A DNA stretch of 64,000 nt. Origin: Ianthella basta. Lineage: Eukaryota > Porifera > Demospongiae > Verongiida > Ianthellidae. The notes under the pieces were generated by a model that saw nothing but the letters and a program-made list of their open reading frames with translations, was not told where the DNA came from and did no database searches. Shown piece after piece: positions 40,782 to 52,859 of this stretch. Where the stretch lies: assembly GCA_964019415.1 (NCBI GenBank), contig OZ025871.1:664629-728628 (forward strand), given 5' to 3'. Position 1 is the stretch's first letter. Each line of letters begins with the position of its first letter. Position numbers and translations under genes: made by a program.

Positions 40782-42040
40782 TCACCTAGTCACCTAGTCA
40801 CCTATTCAGCTAGTCTTGAGCCCAGCCCCTCCCCCCTCCCCCCAAGTGCTAGCCCTCATGATCACTGTACTGGACATTGGAGGAGAATTCCCCGGCTAGC
40901 ATGGAGTACCCAAAACTACTTCATGCCCAGAAATGTTTGTCGTCTTGTTTGCTTCTTCTCCATGGTGGGGCTGCAAGGTGTTCTTCATCACTCCACACCA
41001 AGCCTCTAAGATCCTCATCAGAGGATGATTCAGCCAACTGGGAAGAGCTCTGGCCAATGTACCAAGGTAGTGAGAGTGCATTGCTGTGGTGTGAACTGGC
41101 TTGTGTTTGTGCCTCTGCATACTCATACATGTTCATGACCTTAGCACTGTTACATTGGCTCTGCACTTAGTGAGTGACCAACTCACTAACGGGAGTAATT
41201 GTGCCATTATTGCAGTTGTAACCTTTCCTTCCTCTCCCCTCCCCTCCCAATTCAGCACCTGCCCAGTCCACCATGTTGACTGCACTACAGATGGCCACCA
41301 GGCTTCCGCATACTCGTCTCACAAACTAAGTTCCCAAAGTGGAGCTGTCTCTGAAGGAATGCCGGTTGAGAAAAGGCAGTAATTCATGACACAGTTCCAC
41401 CATTCGACCGCCTGAGGTGTTCAAGTCCATCAGAAATGGCTACTACTGGTTTAGAGCGTGGAGATCCTTCCTCCAATTGCGAAGTTCCCCAGATGGCTGT
41501 ACCAAAAGGTGACCCACACCACCTCCTGGCAGAAGAATAGGCTGTCGCTGCCACCCTCTCCTCCCTCATGCCATACGTGTCTGCGTCGACCGGCACATCT
41601 CTGCCATCTTGGGTGAGGCGGGGAGAGCGACTCCACACTGAATTATGCATGAGCTTTCTTTGTTGTGTGTGTGTGTGCATTACCCCATTCCCCCTCCCTT
41701 CTCCTCCCCCCCATCCCCCCTCCCCCTTCCCCATTCAGGTCCCTGACCAGACACATGCAGAGGAGCCACCTGCCATGAAAGTAAAGGGGGAAATCCCTCC
41801 TTCCCTCAACCTCCACCCAAAGGTCCCCACGGAGCAAATGCGGAAGGGGGTGTGGTCTGCCACTTATGGGATGTGCTCGTTGGCTCCACCCTCCCCCCCC
41901 AAGAACTGACTGGAAAGGAAACTACAGCTTTGAAGCAGCTCATTCGCAGCTACAGAGAGTCGGCTGGGTCTCTACTACGAGCAGCCGAACAACTTGAACA
42001 GACTCTGCCTAAACCAGGGTCATCCTCCTCAGCATCATAG
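40782..42040 (+). pseudogene. Downstream module of gene C: rearranged and frame-broken copy
   Basis: Four pieces are visible. A stretch at 40877-41066, with an acidic SSSEDDSANWEELW end and a CCAAG/GTAGTG donor-like site, has no match in the gene B module. A copy of the start of exon 23632 lies at about 41255-41380 but ends at a TAA after EKRQ. The ATG-led piece (41436) stops after 34 codons where gene B has CAG. The terminal exon at 41739 has an 8-C run and stops at 41909, with the helical tail in another frame to 42040. The piece order differs from gene B: the exon-23632 homologue precedes the ATG-led piece here. Probably non-functional as a protein, or spliced differently. Confidence 0.5.
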
Positions 42041-42769
42041 TGTAGTCACCATGGCAACGCATCAGTTGTTTTCAGTCACTCGTTTCATCACATGACAGCA
42101 CTTAATTGGCTCATCAATTCAATTCATGAGTGGAGTGTGTTCTTGTTTTCCTTCTTCATTAATTGTCAGTTAATTATTGATTGTGCGTTCTTGGTTGCTT
42201 GACATGTTCACTATATACACACTACATAATGTTTGAATAATAATGGATTGCAATTGGCAGGCCGCAAGGGGTTGAGGGCCGGAGCCAGGTAGATGAAGTC
42301 ACAAAACTGCTTAACTCTGCTTGCATGGTTCATGGCTGTGGCATGGTGAAGAGTTAATGCTGCAATTTAAATACTGCACAATAGTAAAGTTATATGTAGT
42401 CATATATAGGAACTCGAAATCACATGCTCTTAATCGCCAAGTATGAACATCTAGCTATGTAGCTAGCAAATCACAGTCAGCTACGAAACACCCATGCCAT
42501 GCAGCTGCAGGACATACAACATTGCTTTTAATTGTGTCTCTGCAGTGTATAAAATAGTGTCACGTGTAGTCAGTGATACGTCTTTTACACCAGTGTGCAT
42601 GTGAGAAATGCGACAGCCACTAATTGTGTGCTGTGTACTAAATAATGTTTGCAACGAAAATGAGAGTGGGAACCAGTGGCCGTCAGAATACGTGATGCCT
42701 TATTTGGACGCAAGTTTACTGTCCTACAACTTCCTGAGTTCCGCGCAAGTTGGCAACTGGTCCTTAAGC
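42041..42769. other. 3' flank of cassette C, no gene
   Basis: The first 160 bases match the other cassette flanks. The rest has no coding or RNA signal. Confidence 0.5.
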
Positions 42770-42989
42770 CAATGATTTTCCTCCAGACAGTTGACTACTG
42801 CGACATCAGAGGTATTACTGCCAGCATCCGTTTGGACGTCTCGCTCCCTGTCTCATTTGGAGGACAACCTGACGAGGATTGGAACCCACTCGCAATAATC
42901 GATCGCGAAGTGAGGGTGGAGCGTGGACCAGCACCGTTTCGCTATTTAAACACTCACTGCAGCTCAACTGGACAGCTTCGACACGAACA
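42770..42989 (+). other. Conserved segment alpha, copy 3: putative 5' noncoding exon
   Basis: Homologous to 960-1141 and 25370-25538, ending in CGAACA/GTGAGTTTG. A 105-codon ORF (42676-42993) overlaps it but the frame is not kept in the other copies. Confidence 0.45.
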
Positions 42990-43310
42990 GTGAGTTTGTC
43001 TGTTGATTGTATAATGTTTTTCTTGCGACGTTTTAACTTTAGAGTGCCGCAGTAGCTCTGCTAGCTACACATTAATTACCGCCTTTAGAGTTGTTGGCTG
43101 CCTGTGAAATAATTGAGAGCTTGACAGTCGTTGTAACCTTGGTTTATCTGCTGCGACTAATCCACTGAAACTGCAACAAGTACTGGGAAGGCCAAGTACA
43201 AGTCTTGTGTGCTTGCCTTTTCCCAGTAGCTAGCTAATTGTTGCTGTGTCAGCTTCTCGTTGTAGAGGGAAGAATGTATCTTCACAATCCTTTACCTACC
43301 CTTTATGCAG

Positions 43311-43759
43311 GCCACACATCTGCACTGCCCTGTTTCCACATCCAACAGACTCCTCTATACTCTCCTCCAGCAGAGGACACATGCACCCTCCACAACAGCA
43401 ACCATAACAGTCTGAAGTCTGTAGCTACTGTTCCACCATCGTAAACTTCACCATCTAGTACAGCTCTGTCAGACCACTCCTCCCTCATCCACACATACCA
43501 GCACCACCTGGCAACACTACACTCTTCCACCACCACCAGACACTGTACTGTTCAACAGCTGCACAGTCCCTCCATTTCTCTTCCACCACCATCAGCAGTA
43601 CCAGCCATTATAGCATCATCTTTAACCAAAATAACTCTGCACTCCTAGCTGTCATTCAACAGAAATAGCACCATTGGCTACATTGTCCAACACACAACTC
43701 CACCCACCTCCACCTCCCAACAGTAGCAGCCCAACACAGCAAACAACAGCAAACAACTG
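43311..43759 (+). other. Conserved segment beta, copy 3: putative 5' noncoding exon
   Basis: The acceptor is CTTTATGCAG and the donor ACAACTG/GTAAGTGCTC, as in the other two copies. The next candidate acceptors downstream are at remnant E (47765) and gene D (56291). Confidence 0.45.
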
Positions 43760-45450
43760 GTAAGTGCTCTTATATTTAAGTATACAGGGCAAAAATGACA
43801 GTGACAGTGACAGTACATGACATATTATCAGTGAAACACACAACAGAAAATGGCTGCATGGTCTCAATCCTCGTGAATTAAACAAGTCTCACCTCAACAA
43901 GCACTGCCACATCCTCCATACATGGTGTGTGCTCAAATGCTTTCATTCAACATTAGCATCGTATAGTCCACACCAGGTTGCTGTCCTTGTGGCACCATTG
44001 TTTGCTGTTATTGTAGCCCACTCCGAGTATCTACCACTACTGTCACTGTATATAGGTACCATTGTTATCATGGTCACAGTTTGACATCTGATGGTGATGT
44101 TATGAAACGTATTGCAGCCAGAAAAACATAACTGTATACCATCACTGTCACTGTTATTTTTATTATTCTGTGACTTACACATTATACTGTATTGCAGTAA
44201 CTAGTTAGTATGTTCAACTTACATGGTGTTGAATCTGTGACACGGATAAAACTTTCAGATTCAGAGTTCAGTTTCATTGTATGAGTTAAAATGGCAGTGC
44301 ACCGGAGGAAATTGCTGCTCTACATTTTCACACATTCTGACAACTTCTGCATGTTAATGGTGTATGGCAAGGAAGAGGTGTGTGTGCACTGTTTGCATTG
44401 TCACAGAGTGTGATTTACAGGCTATTCCAGACTCTGTGTGCAGGCTATGGTAGCTAAACAGCTCCAGCAAGTATATATGGTCATGTCCACACTCGCTGAG
44501 CCTTTTCTCTGACCTACACAATGAATTTGAAGAATGCACTGTTTGACATAATCATACATCATGCTCATGATATACATTTAGGAATGTGCCTAATAGAAAT
44601 GGCTACTCCAATCTTAATGTATTAGCATGCTTCAACGAAAGTAGCCAAATGGCGTTGGCGAAGAACAGTTGAAGGCCACGGATGGCTTCTTCAATGTAAT
44701 GAAGACAACAATGCAGCTAAAGCTAGCCTGGAGTGCATGCACGTAGCAGTAAAGCACCATAGGCTGCTGTTACCCCATTTGTTCTTGTCATATAATATCT
44801 ATTTGTTTTTCCCACTGAATTTTTGCACGCTCCTAGCACATGAAGCAAGACATCAATGGACCCAGTTCATATGCAAGGACTCATGTAGGAATGTGAAGGA
44901 TTAGGATCTGAGCGCCGGTGGCAATTCAATTGTCACAGCACTGTAGAGAGTTTGAAGTTTGTTTTCCCGTGTATTAAAGATACACCAATGCCACCATTTT
45001 GTTGTATTCGCATACGGTACGGCCTTAATTGCCAGCTCAAGAAGAAATTGATGTAGCATGGTTCTTCTGAATGCATGTGACGTGATAGCCACACACAAAA
45101 CATAATTTGCGGTCAGCCGTGAGAATTATCAGGACAGACACCTCTCCTCTCCTCTTGTGCCGACTTGTTTGTCCCTTACCAAATTGCAGGACTGCTGGCT
45201 GTCCTTGCTGGTGCAGCGCTGCTTCTCCAGAGTAGCTAGCTAAGACTTCAGACATTTTTCTTGCTGCTGAAAAATTCTCTTGGCATTTTGTGCAATTGGT
45301 GACACATAATCTGGGAAAGAATTATCTGTGAAATCATTAGTGCACAAAGAGAAACAGCCATGACGCTAGCTGAGCCATCCTAAATTCACTACACTTAAAA
45401 TTGCTGCGACCCTCCTAAACGGTAGTATAATCCCCAGCAATGGAGTATAT
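43760..45450. other. Spacer 3, first part: no gene; half of an internal duplication
   Basis: The stretch 44580-45060 (AATGGCTACTCC, TAGCCAAATGG and GAAGAACA landmarks) is repeated in diverged form at 50575-51060. 44050-44260 carries the GGTACCATTGTTATCAT block of the other spacers. Confidence 0.45.
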
Positions 45451-45575
45451 ATCACTCATACCATGGCACTTCAGTGCATATAGATTTTAGATGCACTTGT
45501 CCTCATGCACTATGTGCCCTCGGGCCTCGTGTGTCTAACATCCATATACGCCTCATGCAGCGGCATGGTAGTGTT
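45451..45575. mobile_element. Diverged copy of the TTATACCATGG hairpin element
   Basis: It shares ATACCATGGCACTTCAG and TATAGATTTTAGATG with the element at 31437 and ends in GGCATGGTAGTG. Pairing is degraded. Confidence 0.6.
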
Positions 45576-45670
45576 AATACACATAACCTGCCAATTATTG
45601 ACTGGTACCAGTTATCAACCAGGAGTATCCCAAATCCTCTGTGGAGGTGTGGACTTTCAAAAACTTCATA

Positions 45671-45864
45671 CAGTGGAACCTGTCTAAGATGGTCACTATA
45701 TATGGCTAGCTGTCACCACTCTAAAACAGCCAGCCTCCCTGGGCCAACTGCATGGCACTAACATAGCACTAAAGCATTTCAGCCTACCTCTGTAATGCAG
45801 CCACCTCTATATCAAGGCCAATTATAACTGGCCCAGAGATGGCTGGTTTAGACAGGTTTCACTG
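45671..45864. mobile_element. 194-bp mariner/pogo-type MITE with TA target sites
   Basis: CAGTGGAACCTGTCTAA at the left is matched inversely by CAGTGAAACCTGTCTAA at the right, with TA at 45669-45670 and 45865-45866. TA duplication and CAGT ends fit the Tc1/mariner-pogo superfamily. There is no coding sequence. Confidence 0.75.
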
Positions 45865-46489
45865 TATGGAGTAATGGACATTGTGGATGAGTAAAGGACC
45901 AAATGCATAGGGCACGTGTGTCTGTGTGCATGTGTCATTCTGTTTCTGCAAGTAATGGTGCTTTACTTTGTGACTCATGAATGTCAGCATGAGCCAAATG
46001 TGGTGTGAATGTTGCCATGACAATTTCTGCATGGTGACAGTAGAGTGCTGTTTGACAAAGTGTGCATAAACCATTCCTTCTTTAGCAAATTGCCACATTG
46101 CCATGGCCACAGGAAGACTGTAAAGGCAAAGTGGAATGCTGAAACAGAGGGAGGATTAGTGACATCTCGGACAGAAAACACACTGTAATGTATGCAGCTC
46201 TTAAGCAGACTCAGTTTAGTCTTGCATATAGCCAGGCCACCATGACAGAATGATGCTGTTGATCCAGACCGTCTTCTGGGAAGGCAGAGTCTGAGCAAAA
46301 TGGCCGTCTAGCTATGCAAGATTAGACTCAGTTGGTGGTGAAGGATTGTAGCTTCAGTGGGGATTTCTACACTTACAAATATTAGCATGAGGCTGAGAAA
46401 GTAATACAAGTTATATAGCATAAATATTGATTGGTACTAAATGATCAACCAGGAGTACCCCGAGTCTTCTGTAGAGGCCGACCTAGGTG

Positions 46490-46783
46490 CAGGGGCAGAT
46501 CCAGGGGGGGGGGGGGGGGGGGGGTGCGCCCTCCTCCTTGGCCCAGACCTGGAATATTTTTTATCAGCAATTTGCTCTAAAGTGTGCATCCAAAAGTACT
46601 AAATGGCCTAAATCATACGTCAATAACATTAGAGGAGTATTAGCTTACTAGAGCCTGGTGTAACTGCATAGGGGCTTACTCACTCCTGGTTGCCGGCAGC
46701 CATTTTATTACATTATAATTTGATTGCATAATAACTGATATAGGCACTGGGCCCCCTCTAGGGTTGGGCCAGATCCGCCACTG
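46490..46783. mobile_element. 294-bp MITE with GGCAGATCC ends and a poly-G run
   Basis: The left end CAGGGGCAGATCCAGG and the inverse of the right end, CAGTGGCGGATCTGG, are similar. AGGTG flanks both sides (46485-46489 and 46784-46788). A run of about 21 G lies at 46504-46524. A GGGTCTGGGGG plus 19-C stretch at 53622-53655 may be a fragment of a related element. Confidence 0.6.
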
Positions 46784-46989
46784 AGGTGTACAAGATTTTA
46801 AGGACTTTTTATGAACCAAACGTATGAAGGGTATGGGACTGTGTGGGGGAATAAAAGAACAAAATTTAGTAACATCGAAAGTGTTTGAATGTGCACTGAA
46901 ACCAACCGCAAAGTAGTTCAATAAGTGCTCTGGAGCAGGTTTGTTTAAACCTGTTTCACTGTCAGAGACACACAGCACGTCTATGAAAT

Positions 46990-47765
46990 GCAAATGTCAA
47001 CATGAATGAAATGTATTGTGAATGACCAAACAATGGCTGTCGTGACGATATTCACAGTCATGGTAGAAGCAGCGGCATTTGATATATTGCAAAAGAGGCT
47101 GTCCTGTCAGTTAGCAAATCATACAAAGCACCACAGTATGTACTGAAGACAGCAAACTGCAGTGTAATGTTGAAGTAGAGAGGATAATTATATATACATA
47201 AATGCATATATCTCTTAAGCACACCCGTTACACACTTGGCTTGTAGCAGAGATGGTTAATCAACACTGATGTTGATTTCTGCACTTGCAAAAGCAAGTGG
47301 TAGAAGAAGTAAATTCTTGAAAGCACGAAAATTATAGTGAGTAGTGTCAAGTGACGTATGCTGATCACAGCCGGAGAGACTAAACTGAAGGAACAAATAA
47401 TTCAATTGCAACATAAAGACAATAAGCAAGCATGTATACTACCTGCATGCATGAGTACACAACACTCTGTCTAGAAAACAACCTGAACTCAAAGTATACA
47501 TGTGTAGTAACACCTCAACACTCCATCACCACCGTTTGCACTATATATATGACTACCGCGTATAGGCAAATCATCTTGACCTCAAAGACGTTTCGGCCAT
47601 GTGGTCAACTTAAACAAGTTATAAAATGGTTTCGATACTAGCTCAACTGTTCATGTTTAAATGTGGATTAATTGTGCCCTTTGTGGGCTACTCCTTCATA
47701 CGTATATTTGCATAGCAAAGAGCATTAATTATAACTAGTTGGGTCTTTTTGGATATCTTGTGTAG
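46990..47765. other. Conserved 5' flank of remnant E
   Basis: Matches the regions before gene B (about 9.1-9.36 kb and 11.64-11.72 kb) and gene C (about 33.27-34.70 kb), including TCTTGACCTCAAAGACG near 47573. It ends at a CTTGTGTAG acceptor at 47765. No gene is present. Confidence 0.5.
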
Positions 47766-48093
47766 AGAATAACTTGGAGAGAGTGCAGTATCTCATCTGA
47801 GATAACGTATGAACACCAAAGATGGACTTAACAACACGATTGATGCTGGCAATTGACAGGGGTCAGGGTCAAGTGGTGCATGAGCTCATCGAGCAGGTGC
47901 TAGTGTGACTGCAAAGAACAACAATCAACAAAGTGCCCTTCACAGAGCCTGCAGCAGCTGGAGAGACCATTCCAGTGTTGTGAAAGCACTCATTGAGGCT
48001 GGGGCTGATGTTGATGGACAAGATGAAGATGGAACAACTTCTTTGATGGATGCAGCTTACAGGGGACATGACCAAGTAGTGCATGAGCTCATC
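47766..48093 (+). pseudogene. Remnant E: truncated start of another ankyrin gene
   Basis: After the conserved acceptor, an ATG at 47822 opens an ankyrin repeat. One base is missing in the CTCATCGAGCAGG block (others read CTCATCAGAGCAGG), which shifts the frame near 47890. The next two repeats (VTAKNNNQQSALH, then GQDEDGTTSLM) are clear up to VVHELI, where sequence homology stops at about 48093 and LINE sequence begins. No Roc-COR, CARD or Death sequence follows, so this is a dead 5' end of a fifth cassette. Confidence 0.8.
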
Positions 48094-49530
48094 GTTATTT
48101 CTCTGTCATCATCTGTTACTACCTCACTATACTGCAGGTCCTGGCCAGACCCTTCCTCAACCCCAAATAGCCCCTTAAAATGCTTCTACATCTCTCAATA
48201 ACATCTGCCTCATCAACCAAAACCTGGCCATTCTCATCACGGATGTGGTTCATACTGTCCTTTGGACTTCTGCTATTGACTCTGGCCCAAAATCTCCGTG
48301 GGTTGGCACTCACATCTTTCTCCATTTCTCGTCCAAATTGAACCCATTCCTCATTCTTAGCTCTTCACCCTATTTGCCTCTATCTTTGTCTCCTTGTATT
48401 TCTCCTTAGCTTCTTCAGTGCCTAAGTTCAGTAACCTTCTATTTTTCGCCTCACTGCAACCTTCACCTCATCATTCCACCACCTTGTATGTTTCTCACTC
48501 CCTTTTCTCCCCTTGACTACTCCACATACGTTCCTAGCTTTCCTTACAATACATTCTTTCATCTCTTTCCATGCCAATTCAACATCTCCCTCCATCCAAT
48601 ACCTCTTCACCTTATGCACCTCATACAGTTCACCCAATCTCTCCTGATATTCTCTCCTCACTTCATACTCCTTCATCTTGTCAATTTTGATTCGCTGTCT
48701 TCCCCCTTCTATCCACATGTAAACCCCTTCTCTCCACCTTCAACTTAAACTTCAACAGCACCAGGTAGTGATCACTCCCCATCTCTGCCCCTCTCACAAC
48801 CCTTACATCGACCACCTGCTTCCTAAACTCCTTACCAATCAGGAAGTAATCAATAAGTGACCTGAGACCACTTCCTCTACATTCCCATGTGAACATGTGT
48901 ATTCTCTTATGAGGGGACCATGTGTTGGCAATCAGTAGGTTGTGTTCACTACTAAACTGTAGCAACCTGCTCCCATTCTCTTTGCATAACTATTCACCGT
49001 GCCTCCCAAGGACCTACCCCCAAATGTCTGTCTCATTGCCCACCCTGGCATTCACAATCAGCAGGTCCCTTTGTGCTACTCCCCCAACAGTATCTTGCAA
49101 CTTTGCATAGAACTTATCTTCAACATCCTGGCTTCTATCTTCTGTTGGTGCATATACCTGTATCAGACTCGCCCAGACACCCTCTACTTTCAACCGAACC
49201 AGCACAATTCTTTCGTTATTACACTTCAACTCCTTCAAAAAGGCTCCAAAACTCATCGACAAGAGAATCGCCACCCCTCCTTTCGCCCTTCCTTTCTGCA
49301 CACCAGAATACACACACACTACATCTCCAATCTGCTTCACTCCGTTTCCCCGCACCTTTGTTTCGCTCACTCCTAATACCTCCAGTTGATACTTCTTCAT
49401 TTCAGCAACCAGTTCCTCTTCTTTGCCATTCATTGACCTCACATTTCAACACCCGAATCTTGTAATCATATTATCTATTCTCTTTCTCTCATTACTCCCC
49501 ATTGTCCCCCGTTGCTGACCGGCTGTCTTC
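48094..49530 (-). mobile_element. LINE 5' part: endonuclease domain and start of reverse-transcriptase region
   Basis: On the minus strand, broken frames give an endonuclease/exonuclease/phosphatase fold: NVRSMNGKEEELV and EVLGVSETKVRGNG near 49440-49340, QVYAPTEDRSQ near 49150, and LIDYFLIGKEFR with GSDHYLVLLKFK near 48860-48750. A linker with TRWWNDEVK follows near 48480, then FWARVNSRSPKD and DEADVIERC near 48290-48200, just before where the catalytic palm should start. The 3' half of the element is missing, unlike the usual 5' truncation. Several frameshifts mark it as dead. Confidence 0.8.
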
Positions 49531-51136
49531 AACAAAGACCAAGTGCAGCGCTCAATCCGCCATTTTTGAGCTTTTCACTGTTTTTACTTATTCAATGAGG
49601 TGGAAGCGGGCTTTGCGGCCCACATTCTGGCATTAAGACTCCATTCGGGCCAATCCAGATGAAATTTAGAACAACAATTTTTTGAGCGGATACGGTACTC
49701 ATGGTAGCCTCTCACCATCATTTTCATACTGAAGAACACATGCTTTGTACCAGCTATATGGTAAGTGGCTAAGGCTACACACATGGAACTCGGATAATAT
49801 GATTGCGCAAAAATGAGAATCACAGACATTGAGGACTCTCTCAAAGATTCACAGTTTCCTCTCCATAAATATTTCTCACCATACAGTACACAAAACAATT
49901 TCAATGTGTCAATCAGTGTCAATGCCTCTTATATACTTCACAGCTAATCAAATATGGTTGTAAGGTGCCGAAGGCGAGGCAAGTAATCGCAATGTGGTGT
50001 CGTCCCTCGTTTGTATGTATTTGTATGTATGTATTTGTATGTATGGTATATATGTATTTCCGTCCCAGTTAACCCGAAACACCTAGATTGTGCAATAGCC
50101 CAGTGTTCTCTGCAGGCGCTCACAACAACTGAATGCTCTACTTGGCCACCAACTGCCATGAAACTCTCAACACTCCACTTTATTGCTGCGCGCCACATTC
50201 AGATTGTTGTTAATGGCGCCCATTGCTTCAGCGTGGGCTACAAGGCCTGTTGCACTTCTACCATATTGACTGATGTCATTTGCCCTGCGTGGCCGGGAAC
50301 ACTTCCACTGTCCCCTCAGATGAAGTGCAACATGTGCACTGTGTTAGCAGGAAAAGGCTATATGTAGGTGGCGATTGCACAGCAAGCTTGTCCGTGTTGG
50401 CCAAAGCTCACCTGTGCCAGTGGGTAGGCTAGTTTCTTGCATTGTGTTGGAGCGGCCATTTTGATTATGTCATCAGCGGCCGCAACGAGGCCTACTGCAT
50501 TCTTATGTATGCCCTAGTTACCATATAGTGAAAATGCTGGCTGAGAGACATTATGATTATCAGATGTCTATTTTAGGAAGGTGCGCAATAAAAATAGCTG
50601 CTCCTATCTTAATGTATTAGAGCACTTTGGTGAAACTAGCCAAATGGTGGCAGCGAAGAACAAGTAAGGGTCATGGATGGACTTCTTTGAATGTATTGAA
50701 GACAGCAGTGCACCCAAAGGCTGCCTGGAGTACACATAAGAGAAATGCATCACAGGCTGATCATGCTCCATTTGTTGTTTTCATATTATTCTCCGTCTTC
50801 CCACTGAATTTTTGTGTGCTTCTAGCGCATGATATAGGACACCTATGGGTCCAAGTCCTGTACAAGGACTCACGTACGGACGTGCAGGGCGAATAGCTGA
50901 GCACCGCATTGGCAATCCAATCAGTACAGCACTGGAACCAGTACGAAGCCTATCTGCAACGTGCATTAAGATACTGCAATGTTGCCATTTTGTTGTGCTT
51001 GCATACATGGCCATTGTGGCAAGATGGCAGCTGGTTTATCTCAAGTAGAATAATTGTGCTTGATGTTCTGCACACAGGGATTAATCATAGTCCTCAGGTA
51101 TGGAAAAAGTGTGCAAGCTAGTGTATGAAAGGACTC
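49531..51136. other. Spacer 3, middle: second half of the internal duplication; no gene
   Basis: A GTAT-rich run is at about 50010-50056. 50575-51060 is the partner of 44580-45060. Short ORFs show no domain. Confidence 0.45.
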
Positions 51137-51409
51137 CTTTAGAATGAATAAGGATTTAGGAATGTCCAGCAGAAAAAGCACAGTAACTCAACACCTTGAT
51201 AAACCACATTTCCGTGGAGTTCACTCTGCATTCCTAATTTCCTTGTAGCTACATGGACCCAAATGTGTAAGGTCAGCTAGCTAGTTAGTTCCATGTTTGG
51301 AATGTAGAGTGAACTCCACGGAAATGTGGTCTGATATTCTGCTGAGTAACTACTGCTTGTTTCTATACTTTTTCTGCTGGCCATTCCTAAATCCTTTTCA
51401 ATTCTAAAG
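51137..51409. mobile_element. 273-bp MITE with long inverted ends
   Basis: CTTTAGAATGAATAAGG at the left pairs with the inverse of the right end, CTTTAGAATTGAAAAGG. Pairing continues through GGATTTAGGAATG, CAGCAGAAAAAG and the inner ACATTTCCGTGGAGTTC block. No coding sequence. Confidence 0.75.
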
Positions 51410-51520
51410 AAAATTTTTAATACACTAGAGATTTTATGTTGTGACACATGAATGTGAGTGTGTGCCGTAGTGTGAATGTTGCCATGACAATGACTTGCCA
51501 TGGCAACATTTGTGGTGACA

Positions 51521-51612
51521 GTCAAATCGCAAACATTAAACCTTGCAAACGTTCCCACTATACGGTATCGTATAGTGGGAACTTTTGCAAGGTTTAATGT
51601 TTGTGATTTGAC
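51521..51612. mobile_element. 92-bp near-perfect palindrome (foldback element)
   Basis: GTCAAATCGCAAACATTAAA pairs almost without mismatch with its inverse around a centre at GGTATC; GTTCCCACTATAC is the inner arm. A degenerate relative with AAATCGCAAAATTAAAA and a GCTATATGGTATAG centre lies at about 51810-51890. Confidence 0.8.
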
Positions 51613-52053
51613 CAGATTTGTGAATTTTTCCTTCACGAAAAACTCCCCTATCATTATAATTATATGCAAGCATCATAATAAGATGGCCACCACATAGCGC
51701 AGAAGTGGTTTATTCATTTAAGTGCTATGCAGCTGTTCCTGCTCTGTGCCAAAAATTACCCTTCAACTTAGCAGTTGGTCTGCCAAGGAGTTCTTTTGGA
51801 GGCCATGGAGAAATCGCAAAATTAAAACTGCAAAATGCTTGGTTTTCAGTAACAAAATTGCAAAACTTTTCCCGCTATATGGTATAGACATGATGTTGGC
51901 GAAGTGCACAGAAACTTTTCCATCTTTAGAAATATCATCATCAATCTTTACGGCTTTATCTCCTTAGCAGGAGGTAGCCAAAATAGAAAACAAGTACAGT
52001 ATACACAGACATGGAATATAAAAGACATTGTATAGTTATGATAATGTTTATAT

Positions 52054-52826
52054 TAGAGTTGCACCGATATAAGTGTTTACCAATTATCCAATTTCCAATT
52101 TTAAGTGCCGATAATGATCCGATATTCCGATCTTTGCTTCACAATGTGTACCTTGATTTCTTCGATCTACTGCCTGAAGCCCTGGTCCTCAGCCACAGAA
52201 AACAGCTGACAATGAAGTGCAATCATCTCACCAGTTCTCCCGTGAATACGCTGTGTGCGCACATCACTAATAGAGTTGCACCGATATAGGTTTTTACCGA
52301 TTATCCGATTTCCGATTTTTAAGTGCCAATACCGATCCGATATTCCGATCTTTGCTTCACAATGTGTACCATGATTTCTTTGATCTACTGCCTAAAGCCC
52401 TGGTCCTCAACCACAGAAAACGGCTGACAATCGAGTACAAACATCTCACCAGTTCTCCTGTGAATACGCTGTGTGCATGCATCACTAATACAGCTTAGCC
52501 TACAGATTCATATGCGATCTTCACTTTCAGGCTCAAAGCGATATTTTTTTCCAGAAAGGTGCTGGACTACTTGATAAAGTCGCTGCATTCTGCACCTCAC
52601 CTGCACCCTTTTCTTCCTGGCGATTCCATGTGCCGCAGACCCAGAACAATCCAACAGCAAATGCTGCAACAACGTAACCACTCGACATAACACTTTACTC
52701 GCAAACGTCACGTGCTTGAGGTGACATAATTGGTAGGGGACGAAGGAAAAACTGATTACCGATAAGGTTACAGAGACCCAATATCAGCCAACACTGATTG
52801 CTGATCCGATTATTGGTGCAACTTTA
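52054..52826. mobile_element. Non-autonomous hAT element with 8-bp target duplication and internal tandem duplication
   Basis: The ends are TAGAGTTGCACCGATA and, inverted, TAAAGTTGCACCAATA. GTTTATAT at 52046-52053 is repeated exactly at 52827-52834, the 8-bp duplication typical of hAT transposons. The first 217 bp (52054-52270) are repeated in tandem at 52271-52488, including the terminal sequence. No transposase frame is visible. Confidence 0.85.
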
Positions 52827-52859
52827 GTTTATATACAATCATTGAGTCATTCATCAATA

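Noticed and set aside
42676-42993. 105-codon ORF in spacer 3 as a gene
   Set aside because: The homologous regions at 960-1141 and 25370-25538 do not keep this frame, so the conservation is not protein-level.
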